Positions 34,073-42,631 of a stretch of DNA of 62,726 bases are shown here, in pieces. The notes under the pieces were generated by a model. That model had not been told where the DNA came from, ran no database searches, and saw only the letters and a list, made by a program, of their open reading frames with translations. Both the position numbers and the translations under genes were made by a program. Source of the DNA: CAYSLC01 sp964431545. Lineage in GTDB: Bacteria; Desulfobacterota; Desulfobacteria; Desulfobacterales; JAABSP01. Positions within the stretch are counted from its first letter, which is position 1; the number at the start of each line of letters is the position of its first letter. Location: positions 1 to 62,726 of the forward strand of contig CAYSLC010000004.1 in assembly GCA_964431545.1 (NCBI GenBank). Reading direction: 5' to 3'.

Positions 34073-34837
34073 TTATCGACCGTTATATCGAACGATCTCC
34101 GAAAAGGTCTCCGCATCAAGGCTGGCACCGCCCACCAAGGCGCCATCCAAATCCGGCATGCCCATCAATTCCGAGATGTTCGCCGGTTTAACGCTTCCTC
34201 CATACAAGATTCTGACCTTCTGCGCAAGCACATTCCCGAAGCTCTTTTCCAGAAGGGAACGCAGAAACAGATGGACCTCCTGGGCCTGCTTGCTGGTGGC
34301 CGTCTTTCCGGTTCCGATGGCCCAGACCGGCTCATAGGCGATGACCAGTGAACCGAGATCATCGGAAAAAAGGTCTTTTAACCCATCTTTGACCTGCTTG
34401 TCAAGCACGGAAAATGTTTCTTTCCGCTCCCGTTCCTCTTCGGACTCTCCCACGCACATCACCGGAATCAATTTTTCCTGTAATGCGGCCTTGAGCCGCT
34501 TGTTGACCGTCTCGTCCGTCTCCCCGAAATACTGTCGACGCTCCGAATGGCCGATGATTCCGTAGCGGCATCCGGCGGTTCGGATCATGGGAGCGGAAAT
34601 CTCCCCGGTGTAGGCGCCTTCCTTTTCCCAGAACAGGTTCTGGGCCCCGACCTCCACATTGGAGCCTTTGACCGCATCGGACACCGGGTACAACGCCATG
34701 TAGGGCGGGGCGATCATCACCTCGACCTCTGTGACGCCTCGGACGAGGCCGACCAGTTGTCTGGCGACCTGGACCGCCTCCTCCACAGTTTTGTGCATTT
34801 TCCAGTTTCCGGCGATCAGCGGTGTTCGCATCTCCAT
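34073..34837 (-). CDS. tpiA: Triosephosphate isomerase
   Basis: Interconverts dihydroxyacetone phosphate and glyceraldehyde 3-phosphate. The 254-residue barrel shows IAGNWKMHK, the catalytic His region GHSERRQYFGE, catalytic Glu in AYEPVWAIGTG and the phosphate-binding YGGSVKP. AAAAGGAGGG (34845-34854) is best spaced for ATG 34837; ATG 34831 (MRTPLIAG) and GTG 34843 are the alternatives. It lies between gap and secG in one transcription unit. Confidence 0.96.
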   Translation of the reverse strand: MEMRTPLIAGNWKMHKTVEEAVQVARQLVGLVRGVTEVEVMIAPPYMALYPVSDAVKGSNVEVGAQNLFWEKEGAYTGEISAPMIRTAGCRYGIIGHSERRQYFGETDETVNKRLKAALQEKLIPVMCVGESEEERERKETFSVLDKQVKDGLKDLFSDDLGSLVIAYEPVWAIGTGKTATSKQAQEVHLFLRSLLEKSFGNVLAQKVRILYGGSVKPANISELMGMPDLDGALVGGASLDAETFSEIVRYNGR

Positions 34838-34909
34838 CTCCACTCCCTCCTTTTGGATGAAGCAAGGTTGACGGTGGCCGCATCGACCCGGGCGGGCCGC
34901 ACCATGCCA

Positions 34910-35914
34910 CTACAGCTGAGAGCCGACCATCGCGGCGAGGTCGACCATCCGATGGGAATACCCCGCCTCGTTGTCGTACCAGGAGAGCACCTTCACCATC
35001 TCGTCGATGGCGTAGGTGTTGGGACCGTCCACGATCGAAGAGAGCGGGCAGCCGTTGAAGTCGGTGGAGACCAGGGGCGCGTCGCTGTACCCGAGTATTC
35101 CGGAGAGGGGGCCATCGGCCGCCGCCTTGAGGGCCTCGTTGACATCGGAGACCGTGACGCCGGGTTTTTCCACCGACACTACCACGTCGACGATGGAGAC
35201 GTTGGGTGTCGGCACCCGAATGGCCAGACCGTTCAGCTTGCCCTCCAGTTCCGGGAGGACCAGGGCCACCGCCTTGGCGGCCCCCGTGGTGGTCGGGATC
35301 ATGGAGAGGGCCGCCGACCGGGCCCTTCTGAGGTCCTTATGGGGGGCGTCCACCAGGCGCTGATCCCCTGTATAGGAATGGATGGTGGTCATCAGCCCGT
35401 TCTTGATGCCGAAGTTCTCCATCAGCACCTTGGCCACCGGGGCGAGGCAGTTGGTGGTGCACGAGGCGTTGGAAATGATGTGGTGGGTCTTGGGATCGTA
35501 CTGATTGGAGTTGACGCCCATCACGATGGTAATGTCGGGGCCCTTGGCCGGTGCTGAAATGATCACCTTCCGGGCACCGCCGCTAAGGTGCTTGGAGGCG
35601 CTCTCCGAATCCCGAAAAAGACCCGTGCATTCGGCCACGATATCAGCGCCGTACTCCTTCCAGCCGATTTGGGACGGATCTTTCACCGAGGTGATGGGGA
35701 TCTTTTTTCCGGCCACCGAAATGGCGCCGTCCGCCGGTTCAATGGTTTCGTCCAGGATTCCGTGGACCGAGTCGTACTTCAGCAGGTGCGCTATGGTCTC
35801 GGCGTCCATGAGGTCGTTGATGGCGACCACCTCCACATCGGTGTTTTTCATCGCCGCTCGAAAGACAAGTCGTCCGATTCTACCGAATCCGTTTATCCCG
35901 ATTTTCGTGCTCAT
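34910..35914 (-). CDS. gap: Glyceraldehyde-3-phosphate dehydrogenase, type I
   Basis: Phosphorylating, NAD-linked glycolytic enzyme. The 334-residue protein has the Rossmann GINGFGRIGRLVFR, INDL (NAD-preferring position), catalytic cysteine in SNASCTTNCLAP and the C-terminal SWYDNEAGYSHR. The ATG overlaps the rimI stop (ATGA). AAGGAGGAACG provides the ribosome-binding site inside rimI. Confidence 0.97.
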   Translation of the reverse strand: MSTKIGINGFGRIGRLVFRAAMKNTDVEVVAINDLMDAETIAHLLKYDSVHGILDETIEPADGAISVAGKKIPITSVKDPSQIGWKEYGADIVAECTGLFRDSESASKHLSGGARKVIISAPAKGPDITIVMGVNSNQYDPKTHHIISNASCTTNCLAPVAKVLMENFGIKNGLMTTIHSYTGDQRLVDAPHKDLRRARSAALSMIPTTTGAAKAVALVLPELEGKLNGLAIRVPTPNVSIVDVVVSVEKPGVTVSDVNEALKAAADGPLSGILGYSDAPLVSTDFNGCPLSSIVDGPNTYAIDEMVKVLSWYDNEAGYSHRMVDLAAMVGSQL

Positions 35915-36402
35915 CGTTCCTCCTTCAGCTGTTTTTTCAACATCAACCCATCCTCATCCGGCGGCGAGTAGTACCCTTTCCGTCTGCCGATCATGTTGAA
36001 GCCCAGTTTCCGATACAGGGCGAGCGCCTCCGCGTTCGAGGCCCGAACTTCCAAAAGCGCGGCCGCCGCGCCTTTGTCTTCCGCAGCGGTCATGGCCCGG
36101 CGCAGAATCCACGAGGCGACGCCGAGGCGGCGCCATTCCGGTGCCACCGCCACTTTGAAGATGTGCATCTCATCAATGATGATTCTATACCAAATATAAC
36201 CGAGCAGGTCGCCATCCGTCAAGGTCGAGTCGGTTTCGGAGAGATTTCGGACGTACCTGGCCGTATAGCCGTAGGCTGTCGGGCACGCCAGTTCCTCCAG
36301 GAATGCGTTGTGATTCCAGGGGGAAGGGAAGGATCGGTTTTCGATGGAGAGGATCTGCGCAAGGTCCGCCGGGGTGATGGCGGTCAACCGGCATGGGGCC
36401 AA
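35911..36402 (-). CDS. rimI: Ribosomal protein S18-alanine N-acetyltransferase RimI
   Basis: GNAT acetyltransferase for the N-terminus of S18. The 163-residue protein has FPSPW near the N-terminus, the acetyl-CoA loop region RRLGVASWIL and EVRASNAEALALYRKLGFNMIGRRKGYY, all RimI-like. The start is TTG 36402 with GGAG 8 bases upstream; no better in-frame ATG exists. It overlaps gap by 4 bases and starts 4 bases after the EIIA stop. Confidence 0.9.
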   Translation of the reverse strand: MAPCRLTAITPADLAQILSIENRSFPSPWNHNAFLEELACPTAYGYTARYVRNLSETDSTLTDGDLLGYIWYRIIIDEMHIFKVAVAPEWRRLGVASWILRRAMTAAEDKGAAAALLEVRASNAEALALYRKLGFNMIGRRKGYYSPPDEDGLMLKKQLKEER

Positions 36403-36406
36403 ATAT

Positions 36407-36820
36407 TCAGCTCCGTTTGTTACCCTTCAGAATTCCGCTCGCCAGGGTGATGCTCTTCTTGCCGTAAGTCTCCAGGCATTCCGCCAGTTGGACCAGGTCC
36501 ATGCGATCCCGTGAGTTGACGGCCTTGATCACCATCGGAAGATTGACCCCGGAGATCACCTCCACCCGGCCCTCCTCGAGGAAGGAGTAACTCAAATTGG
36601 AGGGGGTTCCGCCGAACATGTCCGTCAGAATGAGCACTCCCCCGGACGTCTTGACCGCTTTGATGTTGTCGGCGATCTTGCTCCGAAGTTGGTCCGCCTG
36701 CTCCTGGATATTGATGGAAACGGCCACCGCCGCTTCCGGTCGGCTACCGATGATAAACTCCGCCGCTTCGATGAGGGCGCCTCCAAGGTTGCTGTGGGTG
36801 ACGATGACGATGCCGATCAT
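36407..36820 (-). CDS. PTS EIIA component, mannose family
   Basis: The 137-residue protein has the phosphorylated His in IVTHSNLGGAL (residue 9) and DMFGGTPSNLSYSFL, as in EIIA-Man. No sugar permease components (EIIB, C, D) lie beside it, so a regulatory role in a partial PTS linked to PtsN and RapZ is likely, as known in Desulfobacterota. ATG 36820 is the family-like start (MIGIVIVTHS). Confidence 0.9.
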   Translation of the reverse strand: MIGIVIVTHSNLGGALIEAAEFIIGSRPEAAVAVSINIQEQADQLRSKIADNIKAVKTSGGVLILTDMFGGTPSNLSYSFLEEGRVEVISGVNLPMVIKAVNSRDRMDLVQLAECLETYGKKSITLASGILKGNKRS

Positions 36821-36867
36821 GGGTCTCCTGGGGATCCGGTGGCGGGGATGATTCTTCCAAAGAAGCG

Positions 36868-37725
36868 TCAGATATCCCGGTGTTTCAGCTCCACCCGCCG
36901 ATCCTGGGTGTTGATATGGTCGAAAATGGCGCCGGAAACGGCCACCGAACGGTGACGGCCTCCGGTGCATCCCACCGCGATGGTGAGGTAGGCCTTCCCC
37001 TCCCGTTGGTAGAGGGGGATCAAAAAATCGAGAAGGTCCGAATAGAGTTCGATGAACCGACGGGCCTCCCGCTGATCGAGGACGAAGTCGCGAACCGCCT
37101 TGTCCCGGCCGTCCTGATCCTTGAGGTGGGGGATGAAAAAGGGGTTGTTCAGAAACCGGACGTCCACCACCAGATCCGCGTCGGCCGGGATCCCGTTTTT
37201 GAAACCAAAGGAGAGGACGGTGATCTTCATCACCACCATCTCCCGGTTGTCCCGGATAATGTCGAACACCGCCGATTTCAGTTCGTGGACGTTGAGTTGG
37301 CTGGTGTTGATGATGATATCCGCCTCTTCCTTGAGCGGCATCAACTGGTCCTTCTCGGCGCGGATGCCCTCCAGAAGCCCCTTGTTCTGGCTCAACGGGT
37401 GGTGCCTCCGGGTCTGGCTGAAGCGCTGGACCAGGATGTTTTCATCGGCCTCTAAAAAGAGGATCCGAAACCGGTACCCCTTTTTCCTCAATCCTTCGAA
37501 GATTTCCCCGGATCGCTTGAGAAACCCCCGTTCCCGGAGATCCATGACGAATGCGAAGCCGGAGATGTCCGCATTATTGTGGAGGGGCAGGTCCAGAAAC
37601 TTGGGAAGGAGGGCCACCGGCATGTTGTCCACACAGTAGTAGCCGACGTCCTCGAAGGCGTCGATGGCGGTGCTTTTTCCGGAGCCGGAGAGGCCTGTGA
37701 TGATGAAAATGGTAAACTGGCGCAT
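36868..37725 (-). CDS. rapZ: RNase adapter / P-loop nucleotide-binding protein RapZ
   Basis: The 285-residue protein has Walker A TGLSGSGKST near residue 11, followed by the RapZ-specific VGYYCVDNMPVALLP, and the C-terminal domain motif TIAVGCTGGRHRSV. RapZ guides decay of the GlmZ small RNA in E. coli; in other phyla its role is less clear. It lies between ptsN and EIIA, the usual rpoN-cluster order. Confidence 0.95.
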   Translation of the reverse strand: MRQFTIFIITGLSGSGKSTAIDAFEDVGYYCVDNMPVALLPKFLDLPLHNNADISGFAFVMDLRERGFLKRSGEIFEGLRKKGYRFRILFLEADENILVQRFSQTRRHHPLSQNKGLLEGIRAEKDQLMPLKEEADIIINTSQLNVHELKSAVFDIIRDNREMVVMKITVLSFGFKNGIPADADLVVDVRFLNNPFFIPHLKDQDGRDKAVRDFVLDQREARRFIELYSDLLDFLIPLYQREGKAYLTIAVGCTGGRHRSVAVSGAIFDHINTQDRRVELKHRDI

Positions 37726-37741
37726 GGATCGGAAGGCCGCT

Positions 37742-38200
37742 TCAGAACGCCTCGTCCTGCTCCCGGATGGCGGAGACCACCGCATCCGCGTCCACGGCAT
37801 TCATCAGCCTTTCCTTGAAGGGGTCGTTTTTGAGGATTCTGGAGATTCTGGCCAAAAGCTTGAGGTGGACCCCGGTGGAATTCTCGGGGGTGACCAGGAG
37901 AAAAAAGATATGGGTGGGCCGGCCGTCCATCGACTCGAAGTTGACCCCCTTGCGGCTCAGCCCGAACCCGAGCAGGAGTTTGTCGAGTTCCTTGAGCTTG
38001 CCGTGGGGGATGCCGATCCCGCCTCCGATCCCGGTGCTTCCCAATCGCTCCCTTTCCATGAGCACCCGGACCAGGGATTTGTGGTCCAAGCCGGCGATTT
38101 GCGCAACGGGCGTGGCCAGTTCTTCGATGACGCCTTTTTTATCCTGGGATGTCAGGTCGACAAGGATCGCCTCTTTTTGTAGAACTTCGAGGATCTTCAT
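37742..38200 (-). CDS. ptsN: PTS nitrogen-regulatory EIIA protein PtsN
   Basis: The 152-residue EIIA-Ntr/fructose-type protein has the phosphorylation site GIGGGIGIPHGK (His near residue 66) and PTHIFFLLVTPEN. It belongs to the PTS-Ntr regulatory chain, acting on potassium, nitrogen and carbon physiology. It follows hpf and precedes rapZ. Confidence 0.95.
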   Translation of the reverse strand: MKILEVLQKEAILVDLTSQDKKGVIEELATPVAQIAGLDHKSLVRVLMERERLGSTGIGGGIGIPHGKLKELDKLLLGFGLSRKGVNFESMDGRPTHIFFLLVTPENSTGVHLKLLARISRILKNDPFKERLMNAVDADAVVSAIREQDEAF

Positions 38201-38237
38201 CCATCACACCCCTTGAGCCGCCGGTTGAACGCCTTCA

Positions 38238-38777
38238 TCAGCTGCTCGGCTGAATCAGCCCGTAATGGCCGTCCTTTCGCTGGTAGAGGACATTGATCCG
38301 GTCTGTTTTGGCGTTGGTGAACACAAGAAAATTTTCCTCGCTGAGGTCCATCTGCATGACGGCCTCCTCCACATCCATGGGCTTGTACTCGATGCTCTGG
38401 ATCTTTACCTCTTTGGGGAGATCCTCGTCCGGGAGAGGGCCGGGGGCGACGTCCATCGGGTCCATCACCCGTGTCTTCGATCCCCCGCTTCTCCGATCTC
38501 GGGTTTTCTGCTTGTTTTTCTTGATCTGCTTTTCGATTTTGTCAAGGGCCATGTCGATGGCCGAATACATATCATTGGTCTCTTCCTTGCCCTTGATCTT
38601 GAGCCGGTCGCCGATGATGCTGATCTCGGCGATGTGCCTGAATTTTTCCACCGATAGCACCACGTTGGCCTCCGCGGGATTGTCGAGGAATTTGTCGAAC
38701 CGGTCGAGTTTCTCCCCCACGTAGGCCTTCAGATTGTCCGATGGGTCCAAATTTTTAAAGGTCACCGATGTTTGCAT
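38238..38777 (-). CDS. hpf: Ribosome hibernation-promoting factor, long form
   Basis: The 179-residue protein has the N-terminal S30AE domain (VTFKNLDPSDNLKAYVGEKL; 1-97) and the C-terminal dimerisation domain (about 122-179; SIEYKPMDVEEAVMQMDLSEENFLVFTN). The second domain allows 100S ribosome dimers to form without RMF. GGGAGGTATCG is the ribosome-binding site. It follows rpoN. Confidence 0.95.
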   Translation of the reverse strand: MQTSVTFKNLDPSDNLKAYVGEKLDRFDKFLDNPAEANVVLSVEKFRHIAEISIIGDRLKIKGKEETNDMYSAIDMALDKIEKQIKKNKQKTRDRRSGGSKTRVMDPMDVAPGPLPDEDLPKEVKIQSIEYKPMDVEEAVMQMDLSEENFLVFTNAKTDRINVLYQRKDGHYGLIQPSS

Positions 38778-38790
38778 AGGCGATACCTCC

Positions 38791-40227
38791 CTAATATTCC
38801 CTTCGCTTGCTGGAAGGGAGGATTTTCATCATTTCCCGGTACTTGGCAACCGTTCTTCTGGCGATATCGATGTTCGATTCCTTGAGTTTCTCCGAGATCT
38901 TGTCATCGCTGTAGGGTGCTTTGGGATCCTCTCTGTCGATGATCTGTCGGATCCGTTGTTGCACGCTGGCCGATGCCATGGCCTCGCCGTGGACCCGCTT
39001 AATAGAACTGTTGAAAAAATATTTCAATTCAAAAATACCTTGGGGCGTGTAGGCATATTTGTTGGTGGTCACCCGACTGATGGTCGACTCGTGCATCTCG
39101 ATGTCCTGGGCCACGTCTCGCAGGACCATGGGCTTGAGGTGTTCGATCCCTTTGTCGAAGAAATCTCTCTGGAAATGGAGGATGCTCTCCATCACCCTGT
39201 AGATGGTCTTCTGCCGCTGCTGGATACTCTTGATCAGCCAGGAGGCCGAGCGCAGCTTCTCCTGCATGTACTCCTTGGCGCTCGCGGTGAACTTGCCGTC
39301 CCTGCCGATGGCGTTCTGGTAGTAGGCGTTGACCCGCAGCCGCGGCATCCCATCGTCGTTGAGCATGATGGCGTAATCGTCCTCGAGCTTGTAGATGTAG
39401 ATGTCGGGGGTGATGTATTGGGGCGTCTCTTCGGTGAACCTCCGTCCGGGCCGGGGATCGAGGCTCTTGATCACCTCCACCGCGGCGACCACGTCCTGGA
39501 GGTCGATCTTGAGGGCCCTGGCGATGGCCTTGTAGTTTTTGTTCTCCAGGTGGGCGAGGTGGCGTTCGATGATCCGGAAGACCACCGACCTCTTTTCGAT
39601 CCCCAGGTGGGCGGCTTGAATCCGAAGGCTGTCCTGGAGGCCCCGGGCACAGATGCCCACAGGATCGAAGCTCTGGAGCAGTTCCAGCACCTGTTCCACT
39701 TTCTCCAGAGGTTCCCCGCTCAGCTCCGCCACTTCCTCCAGGGGCAGATCCAGGTACCCGTCGGCGGTCAGGTTGCCGATGATCACGCTGGCGACCTTCT
39801 CCTCCATGGGCGTGGGGGAGGTCATCAGCAATTGCCACAGAAGATGGTCGCTCAGGGATTTCTCCTGGGCGATGAAGGCCTCGTATTGGGGCGCCTCCCG
39901 CTCCTCCCCCTCGTAGTTGACCTTGCCCGGGGTGTTGAACTCATCGATGTAGTTGCTCCAGTCGATGTCGTCGGAGAGCTTCTCCTCGATGGTCACCTCT
40001 TTTTCCTCGGAAACCTCCTCGGTGGCGGCATCCCGGATCTCCTCGGGGATCTCCTCCTGGGCGGTCTCCTGGACCTCTTCCAAAGCCGGGTTCTCTTCCA
40101 ATTCCTGGCGGATGGTGTCCATCAACTCCAGTCGGGAGAGCTGAAGCAGCTTGATGGCCTGCTGAAGCTGGGGGGTCATCACCAGCTGCTGGGTCAGTTT
40201 GAGTTGCTGTCTGAGTTCCAGTGCCAT
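38791..40227 (-). CDS. rpoN: RNA polymerase sigma-54 factor RpoN
   Basis: The 478-residue sigma factor has region I (LRQQLKLTQQLVMTPQLQQAIKLLQLS), an acidic region II, the core-binding and HTH domains, and a C-terminal RpoN box ARRTVAKYRE. It works with AAA+ activators such as the NtrC-type regulator at 58-59 kb. It is followed by hpf. Confidence 0.97.
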   Translation of the reverse strand: MALELRQQLKLTQQLVMTPQLQQAIKLLQLSRLELMDTIRQELEENPALEEVQETAQEEIPEEIRDAATEEVSEEKEVTIEEKLSDDIDWSNYIDEFNTPGKVNYEGEEREAPQYEAFIAQEKSLSDHLLWQLLMTSPTPMEEKVASVIIGNLTADGYLDLPLEEVAELSGEPLEKVEQVLELLQSFDPVGICARGLQDSLRIQAAHLGIEKRSVVFRIIERHLAHLENKNYKAIARALKIDLQDVVAAVEVIKSLDPRPGRRFTEETPQYITPDIYIYKLEDDYAIMLNDDGMPRLRVNAYYQNAIGRDGKFTASAKEYMQEKLRSASWLIKSIQQRQKTIYRVMESILHFQRDFFDKGIEHLKPMVLRDVAQDIEMHESTISRVTTNKYAYTPQGIFELKYFFNSSIKRVHGEAMASASVQQRIRQIIDREDPKAPYSDDKISEKLKESNIDIARRTVAKYREMMKILPSSKRREY

Positions 40228-40235
40228 GGGGCGGC

Positions 40236-40958
40236 CTATAGCTTGAAGCTGTCGCCCAGATAGATGCGCCGGGCGGTTTCACTTGCGGCGATCTTCTCCG
40301 GGGGGCCCGATTCGATGACCTTTCCGTCGTTCAAGATATAGGCTTCGTCGCAGGCGCCGAGGGTCTCCCGGACGTTGTGGTCGGAGATGAGGACCCCGAT
40401 GCCCCTGGCCCGGAGGTGTTCGATGATGTTCTTGATATCGATCACGGCGAGGGGGTCCACACCGGCGAAGGGTTCATCCAGGAGCATGAAGGAGGGATTA
40501 GTGGCCAGGGCGCGGCTGATTTCCAGCCGGCGCCGCTCTCCGCCGGAGAGCACGCTCGCCTTCTGTTTTGCGAGCCGTCGGATTCCCAGTTCATCCAATA
40601 GCATATCGGCCCGCTTTTCGCGCTCGGATTTCGACATGGGAAAGATTTCGAGGATCGCCATAATATTCTGTTTTACCGTGAGTTTTCGGAAAATCGATTT
40701 TTCCTGTGGGAGGTAGCCGACTCCCCTGCGGGCTCTCAGGTACATAGGGTAATTCGTAATCTCCTCATCGTCAAGGAAAACCTGCCCGCCGTCAGGCCGC
40801 ACCATTCCTACGGTCATGTAAAATGTGGTGGTTTTTCCGGCGCCGTTTGGACCGAGCAGTCCCACCACCACACCGCTTTCCACCGTAAGGCTGACGGCGT
40901 CCACCACATGCCGCCCGTGGTAGACCTTGAGCAGGTCCCTGACCGTGAGGACGGCCAC
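40236..40958 (-). CDS. lptB: LPS export ABC transporter ATPase LptB
   Basis: Powers transfer of LPS from the inner membrane across the Lpt bridge. The 240-residue protein has Walker A GPNGAGKTT, the LptB Q-loop YLPQEKSIFRKL, signature LSGGERRRLEISRAL and Walker B FMLLDEPFAGVDP. The start is GTG, with the preceding lptA stop 1 base upstream. It is followed by rpoN, the standard order. Confidence 0.96.
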   Translation of the reverse strand: MAVLTVRDLLKVYHGRHVVDAVSLTVESGVVVGLLGPNGAGKTTTFYMTVGMVRPDGGQVFLDDEEITNYPMYLRARRGVGYLPQEKSIFRKLTVKQNIMAILEIFPMSKSEREKRADMLLDELGIRRLAKQKASVLSGGERRRLEISRALATNPSFMLLDEPFAGVDPLAVIDIKNIIEHLRARGIGVLISDHNVRETLGACDEAYILNDGKVIESGPPEKIAASETARRIYLGDSFKL

Positions 40959-40959
40959 G

Positions 40960-41526
40960 TCAATTCAGCCCCTGATCCCCTGGAAAGAAGACCGCCTCCA
41001 CGGCGCTCTCCTCCCCGCCCTCCACACGGATCCGGCCGGTCTCCCGTTCGACGCTGATCCTCGATCCGGAGATGGCGTTTCTTCCGCTGGTGACGGTGGA
41101 GCCGGCCCCCGATAGAACGAGCACCCGGTCCTGGGTGGTGTAGACGGCCCGGTCCGTCCGGGCGACCTTGTCGTCGAACTGTATGGAGACCTTCCCCTCC
41201 GCCACGATGCGCTCGATGACATCTTCGCCGGAAGCCCGGCCGCCGCCGTTCCCGCCGGCGGCGGGCTTGTAATGGATCCGGAGGCGGTCGGCCTGGATGA
41301 CCGTATCGCCCTGTGTGGCCTTTACGTTACCGGCGAACTCCGCCGTTCTGGCCGTGTTGTCCACCTCCAGGCTTTCCGATCGGATGCGGATTTTTTCCGC
41401 CTTGGCCGGGTCCGGGCTCTGGGGCTCCTGGGCCCCCGCCCCCGGCGCCGAAAGGGCGAGAAAAAACAGGGCCGCCATGCGGACCGCGAGCCGTTTACGG
41501 GGGATGCTACAGGGATATGTCTTCAT
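40960..41526 (-). CDS. lptA: Periplasmic LPS transport protein LptA
   Basis: Forms the periplasmic beta-jellyroll bridge for LPS. The 188-residue protein has a signal peptide (MAALFFLALSAPGAGA, cleavage near AQ) and an OstA fold with IRIRSESLEVDNTARTAEFAGNVKATQGD, its hallmark. It overlaps lptC by 20 bases and lies 1 base before lptB. Confidence 0.93.
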   Translation of the reverse strand: MKTYPCSIPRKRLAVRMAALFFLALSAPGAGAQEPQSPDPAKAEKIRIRSESLEVDNTARTAEFAGNVKATQGDTVIQADRLRIHYKPAAGGNGGGRASGEDVIERIVAEGKVSIQFDDKVARTDRAVYTTQDRVLVLSGAGSTVTSGRNAISGSRISVERETGRIRVEGGEESAVEAVFFPGDQGLN

Positions 41527-42106
41527 CGAAGCTGCCCTCCACGTTTCCCTTCAGTCGGGTTTTCCGGGTGTCCAGGTGGAACCAGAGGTTCTCCGCAGCC
41601 ATCCGGAAATTCTCTGCCTGGATGTCCACCGGAGAGCGGGAGATGATTTGTCGGCCGGCGTGGTCGTACTCGAGCTTTTCGGCCTTCAGCCGAAGGTCAT
41701 CGCTCACCATCACCACGTTCCCGTTGACGGAGATGTTTTTGGATGCCACCTCCAGGATCCCGCGGTCGGCTTCCATTCGGATGGGGGTTTCACGGCCGTT
41801 TTCTGTTTTGGGGAAGAAGACCACCGAGATCTTGTCGAAGACGGCCCGTTTTCGTTCGTCCATGTACCGCACGGCCTCGGCCGTAAGCCGCCACTCTTCC
41901 CGGCCTTCTGTGCTCGACACGTGCTCGACCTTTCCCAAGGTTACGGTGGCCTCCTCCGGAAGGAGGTCGACGAACTCTTCGGCTGTGTCCGGAAGGCGCC
42001 GGTAGCCGATGAACACGGCGGCAATGCCGGCAAGCCCGAGGAGGATGACGAGGATCAGGACGACTTTGATCCGCCGGGGGCGATGGTTTCCGGAGGTACC
42101 CTTCAT
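41507..42106 (-). CDS. lptC: LPS export protein LptC
   Basis: The 199-residue membrane-anchored protein has one N-terminal transmembrane segment (VVLILVILLGLAGIAAVFIG; about 15-34), then a periplasmic jellyroll with EADRGILEVASKNISVNGNVV and MAAENLWFHLDTRKTRLKGNV. It links LptBFG to LptA. The ATG overlaps the kdsC stop (ATGA); lptF and lptG are not in this window. Confidence 0.9.
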   Translation of the reverse strand: MKGTSGNHRPRRIKVVLILVILLGLAGIAAVFIGYRRLPDTAEEFVDLLPEEATVTLGKVEHVSSTEGREEWRLTAEAVRYMDERKRAVFDKISVVFFPKTENGRETPIRMEADRGILEVASKNISVNGNVVMVSDDLRLKAEKLEYDHAGRQIISRSPVDIQAENFRMAAENLWFHLDTRKTRLKGNVEGSFDEDISL

Positions 42107-42627
42107 CGATGGTGCTCAAGGATCCGATCCCAGTCCCCCCGGGCCTTCAGGATCGCTTCACACACCTCCCGGACCGCCCCTTTCCCGCCCCCGGAGACTG
42201 TGACCCAATGGGCGGCGTTCCGCACCGGTCCGGCGGCGTCCGATACGGAGACGGAGACCCCCACCCGTCCCATCAAGGAAAGGTCGGGCAGGTCGTCCCC
42301 CACGAAGGCGATCTCCTCATGGCAAAGCCCGGTCTCCAGGAGGATGGCGTCCAGCACCGCCACCTTGTCTTTTACCCCGTCCCGGAGCAGTGTGATCCCC
42401 AGTTCGGCGCACCGGCGATCGAGCGCTTGAGATCGTCGACCGGTGACGATGCCCACCTTGACGCCCGCGCCCATGAGGAGCTTGACGCCCAGACCGTCCC
42501 GGACATGGAACATCTTCACGGTTTCCCCCGCTTCACCATAAAAGAGGGATCCGTCGGTCAAGACGCCGTCCACGTCCAGAAGCAGCAGGCGGATCCGGGA
42601 GAGCCGGTCTTTCCAAGAGGAGTCCAT
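42103..42627 (-). CDS. kdsC: 3-deoxy-D-manno-octulosonate 8-phosphate phosphatase KdsC
   Basis: HAD phosphatase that removes phosphate from Kdo-8-phosphate. The 174-residue protein has DVDGVLTDGSLFY (catalytic Asp pair), IVTGRRSQAL and FVGDDLPDLSLM. No arabinose phosphate isomerase (KdsD) lies nearby. The start ATG 42627 (MDSSWKDRL) lies 4 bases after the kdsA stop. Confidence 0.95.
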   Translation of the reverse strand: MDSSWKDRLSRIRLLLLDVDGVLTDGSLFYGEAGETVKMFHVRDGLGVKLLMGAGVKVGIVTGRRSQALDRRCAELGITLLRDGVKDKVAVLDAILLETGLCHEEIAFVGDDLPDLSLMGRVGVSVSVSDAAGPVRNAAHWVTVSGGGKGAVREVCEAILKARGDWDRILEHHR

Positions 42628-42631
42628 GGGG

